Of a stretch of DNA of 64,000 nt, positions 44,788-56,009 are shown piece after piece. The stretch's first letter is position 1. Each line of letters opens with the position of its first letter. Location of the stretch: positions 22,998,188 through 23,062,187 of the forward strand of contig NC_056053.1 of NCBI RefSeq assembly GCF_004379255.2, given 5' to 3'. The stretch is from Salvia splendens (taxonomy: Eukaryota > Streptophyta > Magnoliopsida > Lamiales > Lamiaceae). Made by a program: the position numbers and the translations under genes. The notes beneath the pieces are model-generated. The model ran no database searches, was not told the origin of the DNA, and saw only the letters and a program-made list of their open reading frames with translations.

Positions 44788-45297
44788 TTTATTTCTCCCT
44801 TTTTAAATTAGTTTTGGTCCATTTCTATCAAGCATAGGAAGCAGATTGCCATGGCTATGCATAACAAAGTTTTATTTACTCTCTCTCTCTCTCTGTGTGA
44901 ATTCTTCCAACCACAGCAAGACAATTCAGCATTACTTGTTATTGGGAGGCTAAAGCTTACAAGTGGTAATAATAATTGTAAGAGAATTAAGTTTTGATTT
45001 CTTGAACCCACAAAAAAGAGCAGACTCAGCCTATTGATTAGTGAAAATGATGCCACATTACCACATTTAAAAATGTGAAAGTTATGTTTTGCATTGATGT
45101 AACATTGTTCTCATAAAATACCTAAAATGAAAATGTTTTAACTACACCATCATTGGCAATATTGACTTATTCATTAGCTGCAACTAATTGCATCCTAATA
45201 AAAATATCATATGAACAGAAGAAAGGATCGTGCTAATGCAATTTTTACTACAATGTGTTCATAAACGACAGTAACTTTGCAATAAAGGAGGCACATT

Positions 45298-45556
45298 AAA
45301 GTGTCACCACTCGGATGTGGGCTTGGCCGACAATCAGAGACATGCCTCTTTGGCTGTAGTGGACAGTTGCTCCTTTTGTGGCCCAACTCCCCACAATTGT
45401 AGCAACTCTTTTGAGATTTTTCATTGTAGGAAAGCCCTCTTCTATCTTGGACCTTCTTGACAGAAGATGAACCCACCAAATGAGATATGTCAGATCGTTC
45501 ATCCAATTCCTTTTTACCATCACTGTCATGAGGCTCATAACGGTCAAAGTCCAAGT
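45298..45556 (-). pseudogene. Duplicated internal fragment of the RRM/zinc-knuckle gene
   Basis: This 259-bp block matches 49409-49667 with only two substitutions and no gaps. It covers the CCHC zinc-knuckle region of the gene downstream in coordinate (48385-50226) and is in the same orientation. One substitution changes the second residue of the knuckle from Ile to Asn. The ends show no splice sites and the frame leaves the homology on both sides, so it is probably a non-functional copy. It lies beyond the 3' end of the parent gene. Confidence 0.9.
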
Positions 45557-48384
45557 GATCCCGCAAACTGACTACTAAATTTAAATATGTAGCAAGATTG
45601 AATAAAGGCATTACACACTATGTTAATGTTCACCAATGGCTTAGGCTCCATGCTATTACCTTAAGAAGGTTAATGATTAATTTAAATTAGTGGCCTGCTT
45701 GCTATCAAAGTAAAATATAGTATTTGGGAAAACCATATGGAACTAATTGAGCTTCTTTAGCATTCAAAACTGAGGATGGTTCATAAAAAGAAATCGATGC
45801 ATAGCTAAAGAAGCTATCTAATGCAATGTCACCTCATAGAAGAAGATTTGTGAGATGGATAGATTGAGATAGAAATGCAAAGACTTTAAATGGATAGAAC
45901 TAATGGCTAAAAGTCAATCATATCACTGTGAAAAATAGTTCAAAATCTGGGTGATGGATTCAAATCCATATCAGTTCAAAGAATCACCAATGGAACTCCC
46001 GGTATAGATTTTAAATCCATCCTCAAGTTCTTAATCCAGACACAGCAAAAGGACTATCATAAACTAAGATAATCATAATTTTGATTCTTCATATGATTTT
46101 GTTTACATTTTCAATTTACTGACCTATAATTAATTTACACCAAATAAACTGTAAAGATTAGTAATAGAATGGACTCAAAGCTGACTTAAACAATCTAAAT
46201 GCAATCTAAACTACAGACGGTCAAAAATTGATACTCTCTTCACGCCCTATGCCTCTCATCTGTGAATTAGCCGTCTATCTGACATTCCCGCATACTTTGT
46301 CCTATCAACCAATTATTCTGCTCTTAGACTAATATGTCTTAAGAAAATGATTAGGGGCCATACTGCCCTTACTTGATTTTTAAGTCTGCGAGTTATAGTA
46401 AGTTAGGTCAAAAGACTAAAAACCAAAATCTAATTCATACTACATGAGAAATCACGAAATTCTATAGAAAAATTATGTTGTAAGAGGATTTTGTAAGTTA
46501 CATGCACTTGAAACCAGAAATAATAAATCAAAGGCCGACACATCAAAGACGAGAAAAACAATTTTCAAGTTTGTAAGTTACCTACTGTTATGACTGCACC
46601 ACAAATACATGTTCAGATGTTCTTCTGCTTCAACCAACGAAATTTCCTTTCATTGCCTTACACCAAGGATGGCAATGGTTTGCATCCCAATAGCCATGCC
46701 TGACTGCAGGGGAGAGACTTTTGGTACATAGAATATGGGTTGGGTGATAAGAAATGTCTTTGATAGACCTGCACCAACTAAACCCATTGCATTAGAATAC
46801 ACCGATTTCAATTTTTGCTCAAATGTAAGTTCAGTTTTCACCTTCATGCCCTCAAGACATCTGATCTGGCAGCCATTTGATGTGCCAACAGCAGCCTCAC
46901 TCTCTGGTCAGTGCTCCAAATGCTAATACGCTATATATGCTATATATTGATGAGCGTCTTCTTGATGATTCATTGTGGTGACAGGGTTGTTGCAAATATT
47001 TGCCTCTTTTTTCAAAATATTCCAGGGGCTTTCTTTTCCGGATAAGTGTTTTTATCAGAAATTATAAAGCTAAATTGAATTAAGAGTAAAGAATATTGGA
47101 ATTACAAAGACAGTGTCCTGTATCAGAACAAGAATATAGAAATTCTTGACTCCTGGAGGATATTGAGCTTTCTAGAAAAAAGCTGTAAAAGTATGTACAA
47201 AAAATTCTAACAGATTTTGAAGGCGTGATAGATAGAGAAACAGTCAAGCCAGTTTTACTCCAAAATGACAGATCCAGGTAAAAGCGAAGCCAAATAAAAG
47301 AATCTGTTACATATTCTTAGAAGAAATCAGATCCCATTCAAGGGAAACTAATAAGAAAGCGGGAAGCACTATGTAATGCTTGCGTAAGAATCTGTGCAAT
47401 CTTCACCAAAATCACAAACACACCCACGCCAGACACATCTTTGATCTTATCATCTTACACAGTTTTTCACGTACAAGTAAACAGACTTAATACATGGGAA
47501 AGATTTAACATAAGGACAGTACAAGTGTAAGTCCCCACAGGATACTACATATATTTTGAGCTAAACCATGAAATGAAATAGAGAACATTTTTGCACAGAA
47601 AAAAAGTAGCTAATGACTGCACCTACATCTTCTGAATGTCAAAATGCTACGGCATTATCATCAATGGTTCCAAGCAAACCAAGGAAACTCAAAAACCGTG
47701 TTTTATGATTCAGAGAACCATAAAGTTTCTTTAGTCAAGTTCAACTCTGGTACTATTAATAGATTCTCCAAAGAGAGAGCTTTAAAAATGATGGCAATTA
47801 TCTGTGGTCTTCCTGAGTTATATATTAAAATATATTATGAATAGTAAGCTTAATATCCCACCAAAATTGATGATATTGAGGTCAACGTGCGATATTGGAA
47901 TTGAGCTACAGTCGTATCTATGGAAACTCCCTCACCTCCTGGACAAAACAAGCTTAGCAGAAAAAGTTATTGCATAACAAAGTGAAAGAGCTCCCAACAA
48001 AAGACAGACGACTAATTTTGGTTGTCAAGACTCAAAAAACAAGATTCATTGTACTGCAGTACATATGTGTATTATAACCATGACTAGAAGTTTTACAGCC
48101 GATGTAGAGAAAAACCCTTACTTGATAGCAATTATAACCAGGAGGAATCTACAAGTCCTGTGTGTCATGTCATATCCCATGACAGCATGATGAAAGATGA
48201 CGCCAGGGTTCTAAATGAATTTCAGCAACAGGCTTAAGAACATGGCAAGGAGAGATATAACTGCCAGTGCCTATCAAAACTTCAGTAGGATATTTCAGAA
48301 TAATTTAGTATACAGCTGAATGATAAAAACAATGCACTTATATTGTTGAAGAGCAATGGAAACACTAACCGCAGAAAAAGGTGC
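45557..48384. other. Region downstream of the RRM gene, no gene seen
   Basis: AT-rich and without a convincing coding exon. A short minus-strand frame at 46650-46847 has no recognisable domain. Some of this may be 3' UTR or decayed duplicate. Confidence 0.45.
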
Positions 48385-50226
48385 TCAAGAATTTTCATGA
48401 AGTTCTCCCCATCCACTGCTGCCTCTAACATGTCTGTCAACAATTCCATATTCTGCATTCTGAGCACTTCTCCTTGAATAGTTCTCAGCTGATATAGGAC
48501 CCTTCTTTAATCTCCTATAGTAAATCATCTCCCATGGCCAAAAGCGGGCGGAACCAAAATAAACTTCAACAGGTAAGTCCTTTTCATTTTCCTCTGGCAG
48601 TTGCAAGCCATAATGTTTCATAACCATATGTACTTCCTCTAACGACATTCTTGCTTCTCTGGAAGCATTCAAAATTGATTGACTGTTACATTCTGTTGCA
48701 GAAACATGTCGCTCACGTTGTGACTCTCTTATCCCTTTCATCGAGTGCAGAGATAGATTATCAACAATATGCCCATCACCATCTAAAAGTGGTACACATG
48801 ACTCATGTGAGCCCTTGGAAGAAGAATGCCAAAGATTATTATCCTTTCCAGATGAATCCTTTGGCATCACCAACTGTGTTTCCTCTTCGAATAAATCCGC
48901 ACATTGCTGAAAGGCAACAACATTTGCCAAAGAGCCCTTGGAATTTCCCTGAGCTTTATTTGGAGAGGGAGATACATTATGATTGACTTCTTTAGGTAAT
49001 AATGAAGAAGAAGGCGACATTGACCCAGCTTTAGACCGTGGTGACTTTAAGGTTTTATATCCAGAATGGCGTGAAGGTGAAGATCCATAAGAAGAAGGTA
49101 AGGAAATTTTCTCTGAATGTATTGACTTCAACTTGAACCGTGATGAGGGTTGATATGGTCTAGAAGGCGACTGTGATCTGGATGAAGTATAATTAGAGTG
49201 GATTGAAGATGAAGATGGACCTATTGCTCTCTGAAAACGACTTTTATCTTGACTTTCGTAGTCCCTCCAATTTCTTTTTTTATCTTTTAACTCATTCCCC
49301 CTACCTCTAGGAGAAATCTCCTGAGTGGAAGAATCTCCAAGCCTCAGCAATTTCAGATTGGTTTTTGAAGTTGTTGGCTTCCTATCACTTTCCTGACTAC
49401 TGAGGAGAAAAGTGTCACCACTCGGATGTGGGCTTGGCCGACAATCAGAGACATGCCTCTTTGGCTGTAGTGGACAGTTGCTCCTTTTGTGGCCCAACTC
49501 CCCACAAATGTAGCAACTCTTTTGAGATTTTTCATTGTAGGAAAGCCCTCTTCTATCTTGGACCTTCTTGACAGAAGATGAACCTACCAAATGAGATATG
49601 TCAGATCGTTCATCCAATTCCTTTTTACCATCACTGTCATGAGGCTCATAACGGTCAAAGTCCAAGTTATTTTCCAAATAAATTTCACTTAAGGGGTCTA
49701 TAGCCGGCTCGTCCCACCTACTAACATTCACATGGTTCTTTCTACCATCTCCTATCCCATGATGATCAGTCGGAGAAGTTTGATTGCTTTCTCTCACATA
49801 AGGCTTTGACTCATCTGGACGGTACCTAGTTGATTCATGGATTAAGTTGGAAGAATCAGTTCTAAGTTTGCCATCTGCTTTGTGAGAGTTCAACTCATTC
49901 TCTCGTCGACCATATGAACTCGACCTTCGATGAGCGTATTCTTTCATTGAATACCTTCTATGTGGTTCCTCATTCAACTTCTCCCCAGTCGGGGGCCTTT
50001 GCGATTTCTGAGGCTGCCGTTTAGACCATGATATTGTTATGGCCTGACCACAAATCCTTGTCCCACGAAGTGTTTTAAGAGCTTTTTCAGCACCGGCGGG
50101 ATAATCATAAACTACAAACCCATACTTGTCCTTCACCCTTACAGTACACCTACCAAACTTCCGGAAAACACGTTGAAGGTCATCTATACGAGTGCCAGCT
50201 GATAGGTTTCCAATATGCAAAGACAT
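48385..50226 (-). CDS. RRM and CCHC zinc-knuckle SR-like RNA-binding protein
   Basis: The 613-residue coding region is in one exon starting at ATG 50226. The RRM is at about residues 2-72, with RNP2-like L-H-I-G-N-L and RNP1-like Y-G-F-V-V-Y-D-Y. A zinc knuckle C-Y-I-C-x4-H-x4-C follows at about residue 240. Long Ser/Arg/Pro-rich stretches resemble SR splicing factors, and a short W-P-W-E-M-I-Y-Y-R-R-L motif lies near the C terminus. It probably binds RNA in the nucleus and takes part in splicing; this is inferred from domains. A 5' UTR intron (50227-51092) ends with its AG directly against the ATG, and the leader exon starts at about 51180. It faces the UEV1 gene head to head. Which named SR subfamily it belongs to is unclear. 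Confidence 0.87.
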   Translation of the reverse strand: MSLHIGNLSAGTRIDDLQRVFRKFGRCTVRVKDKYGFVVYDYPAGAEKALKTLRGTRICGQAITISWSKRQPQKSQRPPTGEKLNEEPHRRYSMKEYAHRRSSSYGRRENELNSHKADGKLRTDSSNLIHESTRYRPDESKPYVRESNQTSPTDHHGIGDGRKNHVNVSRWDEPAIDPLSEIYLENNLDFDRYEPHDSDGKKELDERSDISHLVGSSSVKKVQDRRGLSYNEKSQKSCYICGELGHKRSNCPLQPKRHVSDCRPSPHPSGDTFLLSSQESDRKPTTSKTNLKLLRLGDSSTQEISPRGRGNELKDKKRNWRDYESQDKSRFQRAIGPSSSSIHSNYTSSRSQSPSRPYQPSSRFKLKSIHSEKISLPSSYGSSPSRHSGYKTLKSPRSKAGSMSPSSSLLPKEVNHNVSPSPNKAQGNSKGSLANVVAFQQCADLFEEETQLVMPKDSSGKDNNLWHSSSKGSHESCVPLLDGDGHIVDNLSLHSMKGIRESQRERHVSATECNSQSILNASREARMSLEEVHMVMKHYGLQLPEENEKDLPVEVYFGSARFWPWEMIYYRRLKKGPISAENYSRRSAQNAEYGIVDRHVRGSSGWGELHENS

Positions 50227-51092
50227 CTGGAAGATACAACAAGAATAATTACCAAACTAATAAAATACCTACGAACCTGTATCACATGTATAATTACACA
50301 CATAGGTCTGCAAGCAGCATGCAAGATGCAACAAAATACATAAGTAATTGGGCAAGAGAGTGGGGTCTTTAGATTGTTAAGTGGTGTGAAAAGGGTTAGT
50401 TGATAAGTTGTATAACACAGGAAACCAAACCATTACGTTTCTGAAGCAATAAATAATAAACTGATTCGCTATTTAATCTATCTTCTCTCTTAGCTCAACT
50501 CACGCACACATTGCACACTACTACAACTCTCAGCCACTGCTCTCCGATCTCAAGACCCTGGAGAGTAGTACCCCGTATCAGAGAATCGTGTGCGTTTGGA
50601 TGGTAAAAGAAGAAGCATGTTAGAATATAATCCTCTGTTTCTTTCTTAATTTATTTCTTCTTTGCTGATTCAAAACTGCAACATCTATCAACAAAACCAG
50701 AACCATTCAAAATTGAAAAAAAGCATCACTAAAGCCAATTCTAACATGGTTGCATGTATAAATTCAAAACGGATACATAAAACATCAACACAAAATTCCA
50801 CCCCTATGCATTTGACCATACATTTGAAGCTTCCCACGGCACACAAGAGCTCTTGAAAACTTTCTCACGGCACTCATATGCATTTGACCATACATTTGAA
50901 GCTTCCACCACTAATTTGTGCGACTAAACAGCACTAATCCAAATAAAAGAACAACGAAAATTTTACTAAATATACGAATCCATTAATGAATAAAGGCAAT
51001 AATCCAATAGCGCAAAAACAACAAACTCATAAACATTCAACAAACTCACTTTTGAAAATTTACATAAGCAAAATGGAGTAAATGTAAATCAC
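50227..51092 (-). other. 5' UTR intron of the RRM/zinc-knuckle gene
   Basis: The donor CTTCAG/GTGATT is at 51092-51093 and the acceptor TTCCAG lies directly before the ATG. 866 bp. A CATTTGACCATACATTTGAAGC block is repeated inside at about 50810 and 50880. Confidence 0.7.
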
Positions 51093-51180
51093 CTGAAGAT
51101 TGTGACGGTGCGTAACTCTCCCTTTCGCTGTCTCTGCAGTGTGTGAAGAATTAATTTAGAGATTGCACAGCACAGATTTT

Positions 51181-51777
51181 ATACCCCTACTTCCTTTCTA
51201 ATAATTATTTACAAGTCCTTTACGTTTTCCGTAATTCGGCTCCAACCCCTTTATGTTTAATGCTAATTGCTACATAATGATGAATTCTTAGAAAATGGTT
51301 GATTTTTATGAGATGGAATCATTAATTACGAATCTATTAGGGAAAATAATGAATTTACTTATTATATTCACAACAAATGATGTGGAGTAGTACTATAGAT
51401 TTCAAATTTTATTTCCATTTTATCTAATTCCGATTGTATATATAAATATGAGTGCCCTTTCTCGAAAAATAGGAATGTCTAAGTCCATTTTCATGTATTA
51501 ATCCAGTTTCAACTATTTGAATCCAATTTTAGTTTCATTACTTGTAGTAACTTTTATTCTTCTTTTAAAACCCTATAATTACTCATATTTGACTTTTTGG
51601 CTAATAATGAATTTCGGAGTATGGCCTTTTGCACTTACTTTTATTTTCCCTTTCTCTCTCAACCTTTTTAACCTCATCACCTCTTCCTCAGATTCTCTCT
51701 CTCATCTCAGTGATCTTTCTCTCTCTCTAAACGACCAATTCATCTCTACGCAGAAACCCAGCTCCCAATCCCACACC
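51181..51777. promoter_or_regulatory. Bidirectional promoter region between the RRM gene and UEV1
   Basis: About 600 bp separates the divergent genes, including UEV1's CT-rich leader (51650-51777). Sequence toward 51300-51550 is AT-rich. I mark no specific TATA box. Confidence 0.45.
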
Positions 51778-54222
51778 ATGACTCTTGGCTCAGGAGGATC
51801 CAGCGTCGTGGGTAAAGACTTCCTCCTCTTACGATGATATTCCTTACATGCTCTGAATTTCGTATTTTTCATGTTCTTCGCCGTCAATTCGTATTTCATG
51901 GGTTTAAGCCTTTCAATCTTCTGATTCCCTGAGGTTTTAGCTGCGGATCTTAATTTTAAATTGCTCTTAACTTTGATTGTCCGTACACATATTGCGGGGG
52001 TTTTGAATTTTGATCTCACCTAGTTGTGTTTCTGTAGATTATGAACTTCAATCCATTGATATTATGTGGATTTGTTTATCGACTTGAATTTTCCTACTTA
52101 AGGTGTAAAGACATTGAATGATTTCGTAAGGCTGTGGTCGCGCAATCGAGTTGAATGTGAAGTGCATATGAATGTTTTTATGGGGTTCCTTTGCATTTGA
52201 TATGATCATAGTTCTCATTGCTCTTTTATTCGACTAAGTGAGAGTTATTAATGGATTGAAGACACGAAATGAGTCTAATTATATGTTCAAAGTGTTTCCG
52301 CTAGCTGCTTTTATTGTCCATCTAGCTTCTGTTTTCGAAGTGATTTGTCCGATTATATGTTCAAAGGATTTGTTACAGAGATTACAGGTCATGTGTGAAT
52401 AGCTGAATAATCGATCTCTCCTTATCACTCTCTTGTAATTTACGCCTGTTGTAGCTGTTTAGGTGATCGATTGCAGGGTTAGAAAAAGGAAACTGCCATT
52501 CTAATTATTCCACATTTTTGTAGTTCCTCGAAATTTCAGGTTGTTGGAGGAACTTGAGCGTGGTGAAAAGGGAATTGGTGATGGTACTGTAAGCTATGGA
52601 ATGGATGACGGGGATGATATCTATATGCGCTCGTGGACTGGCACCATTATAGGTCCTCACAATGTGAGTATCTCCTTTGCTTATACATGATGGTAAAATA
52701 GGTTTAAGCATAAATTTTTTTTGCATTGTATATTGCTTCTTAAATGTGATTTGGTAAAAAGATAGTAGTTTGAAATTCCCACATGCCTCACTTAATTTCA
52801 AACTCTTTTGCTAGTTTATTTGATAAGTAGCGTGACAGTATCAATATGCATTATTGATTTTTCTTTTTCTTTATCTACATAAGGAAATTGTTTCCTTGAG
52901 ATTGCTCTTTCTTTTAAATCTATTTTTTGTTTCTACCTCAGAGTTGCTTAATTTGGTAGTCACCACCGTAGTTCTACACTGAATATATTAGAACTATTGT
53001 GACCATTACTTCTGCAGCAGATCAGGTCAAGATTTTGAGTACAAGCTATGTACATTCCTGATAATTTCCTCACCAATCTCTTATCGTATCTTCTGCCCTT
53101 TTAATTTTTAAAGTTGGTTCCTATGTTGCTGGTTTGTGTGGGTTAAGTTTGTAAAATTTGATTAAAATTATCGTTGAATGGTGCTAATTTGTTTCATTTA
53201 TTTATTTATTTATTTATTTATTTTCTGAAGCTGTTTGTGATTGCAATGCTAAAGACTAATTTCGCATTTTCTTTTGCTGTCAGTCTGTGCATGAGGGACG
53301 CATATATCAGTTGAAGCTATTTTGTGACAAAGATTATCCGGAGAAGCCTCCCAGTGTTCGTTTCCATTCCCGGATTAACATGACTAGTGTAAACCATGAA
53401 ACTGGAGTGGTACAGATACAATCAACTCAAGGCTAAGTTTTTATTTTATCTAATCTATACTCCCTCGGACGCCATTAAATGACCCATTTTTTCCTTTTTC
53501 GTCCGTCCGCCAATAAATGACTCATTTAACTTTTACTCTTTTTGGTGAGTGGACCCACATTCCACTCATATTTTATTATAACACCAATATATAAAAGTAT
53601 AACCCACCTTCCACTAACTTTTTCCCCACTCTCTTTCATAACGTCAAAAAATTTCTTAAAACCCACACCGGTCAAAATTGGGAAATTTATTGGTGGACGG
53701 AGGGAGAATTTGTTTTCAGTAAAGATGATCAATAATGGTTTCACATTTACTTTGTGGCCATGGTGACTCAGAACCCCCAACCTATTGGTTGGACGGAAGC
53801 GTGTTACCTACTAAGATTCACTTCGTCTTCTCAACACTGTTGTTTTTCTTAAGGCGTAACTTAGTTATTGAATGAATGATAAAAGTAAAATTGATATCTG
53901 GACCAATTCTCTATAACATTTGCCTACAGTTTCTGAAGGTGCATAGTAAATCCTACTTATATCATTTGATAAGGACTAGTGTATTTGTTGTTTTTACTTC
54001 ATCTCTGGAGCAAATGTGATGTGTTGAATACTTTTAACCCGGAAAAACATGTGCTTATGATATACGACATTTTTGTTCCAGGTCGAACCAAAAAAGTTTA
54101 GGCCTCTAGCGAATTGGCAGAGGGAGTACACAATGGAGGACATACTGACACAGCTGAAGAAGGAGATGGCTGCTCCACACAACCGCAAGCTCGTCCAGCC
54201 ACCTGAAGGAACCTATTTCTAG
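51778..54222 (+). CDS. UEV1: Ubiquitin-conjugating enzyme E2 variant (UEV1C/D, MMZ-type), four exons
   Basis: Exons: 51778-51811, 52524-52663, 53284-53409 and 54082-54222; 146 residues. All introns are GT-AG and phases agree. The start [11 protein letters not shown] and the UBC fold ([32 protein letters not shown]) match plant UEV1C/D. The protein has no active-site cysteine, as expected for a UEV; it partners UBC13/UBC35-type E2 enzymes to make Lys63-linked ubiquitin chains in DNA-damage tolerance and stress signalling. One family position usually Cys reads Ser (R-I-N-M-T-S-V-N). A Stowaway-like MITE lies in intron 3. No breaks seen. Confidence 0.96.
53460..53706. mobile_element. Stowaway-like MITE in UEV1 intron 3
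   Basis: Ends CTCCCTCGGACGCCA and TTGGTGGACGGAGGGAG are imperfect inverted repeats. TA precedes the left end; AA follows the right, so one flank has changed. It lies 50 bp after the intron's donor site. Confidence 0.78.
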
Positions 54223-55320
54223 TGTAAGATATGAAGGTCTTAATTGACCATTTTCTGATTGATAGTTATCCCATCGTCTTAAGACGGAAGTTGAATGGGT
54301 GAATGCCTAAAAAAGCCATCTCATATCGACTCTCCTGGATTTCTCGTATCTTTTATCCTGCTTTATTTTCTTTGCGAACTATGTCATATCAGTAATGGGA
54401 TTTCTTCTGTGTGAAAATCAACGAACATCTTGTTAATATCATAATTCTTGTGTTCTTGAATGCTATCTATCCTCCACGTGAAAATTTTGGAAAAACATCA
54501 TTTGTTCTTACTTATAAAATATCTGTTAGTGATTTATAATTAAATTGATGTATAATTTTTAAATTTACTTCAATACAACAGCAAATTGTACTGTTTTTAT
54601 TTTGTTTCATATTAATTGTTGTATTATTTTATTTGATTCCACTATTATTTTTTGCATTTTTTGTGATTTATTAGCATAATATTCTACTAAAGTTTACTCA
54701 AATTGCACCAACACGTATACTAATTATTCTCTCGGTTTTGTCAAAAATGATACGTTTTCATTTTAATCTTATTTTAGATGAAACATTTTCATTTTAGTCT
54801 ATTATAAATAAGATGACACGTTTTTATTTTAAAAATTATAAAATGAAAATAAAAATTATAAAATGATTTGCTCTCTCCAACTAATACACACAAAAACTTT
54901 TTCTCTCTCAAACTAAAATATTCGTCTTTTTTCTCTCTATTTAATATTTACATCCACATTTCTCTTTCTAATTAAGTATAGCTAATCAATAACTCTTAAA
55001 ATCTTGTGCCGATTAAGAAATTGGCTCATTAATCAATATTCCTAAAATCTTGTGTCAAGTAAGAAATGAATCATTTTAGCCGAGATGAATAGAGTAATTT
55101 TTAGACGTAAAAATGAAGCCCGCGAGAGGTGTGTATTCTTAATTATCAAATTATAACCTGAAAAAACTTACTCTTTCCTTACCATAAGAGTATGCACTAT
55201 TTTCTTTTTAGTCTGGTCAACAAGAAAGAGTATGCATGTACTTTCTAATTTTGAAAACTCTTTTATCTCTAATGAGGTGTGACATATTCTTCACTAACAA
55301 TATTTCCATTACTTTTCATT
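54223..55320. other. UEV1 3' flank and intergenic DNA, no gene seen
   Basis: The first part is probably the UEV1 3' UTR. Then AT-rich, with decayed Stowaway-like sequence at about 54715-55100 (left CTCTCGGTTTTGTC, right ...GATGAATAGAG). Confidence 0.5.
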
Positions 55321-56009
55321 CTATCTTTCTCTTACTTAACCAATCGTGCAATAGAACTCGTGTCGAACCAAAAGTACATACTCCTATTCCTATAGCATGG
55401 AGGGAGTATAACTGCTTGGTCCTTAAAAGTACAAAATTTGGCCGAAAATTGGTATTTCACACGAACTTGAAATCTGAGCGTTAGAGTTATGAACTCGAAT
55501 TGTTGTGAATTTTCACGATTTGGAATCTCGGACAAATTTGGGAAAAAATTTCAAAATCATATAACACGCGAAAAGTCGTCATTTACATTTGTTAAAGAGA
55601 AGTCATTTATTACACTAATCGACTGTGTCACCTGTATCATGTATTATTCGATGTGACACGTCAAATTCAACTAGAAAACTAAACTTGGTTGAAATTCGCT
55701 ACGGGACATCTAATTTAATAATATCAACTACCACATTTTAATTTCGTTTTATCTTTATCTTACTTTAATTTCGTGCTATCTTTCTCTTACTTTACCAATT
55801 GACAATTGTGCATTAAAATTCGTGTCGAACCAAAAGTCATACTATTATAGCGCTGAGGGAGTATAACTACTTTATCAAAAATTTGGCCGAAAATTGGTAT
55901 TTCACACGAACTTGAAATCTGATCGTAAAAATTATGAATTCGCATTGTTGTGAATTTTCATGATTTGGAATCTTAGACAAATTTGGGGGGAAATTTCAAA
56001 ATCAAGTAA

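Noticed and set aside
46650..46847. Minus-strand ORF with hydrophobic stretch
   Set aside because: No domain recognised, no splice or promoter context; too short to support.
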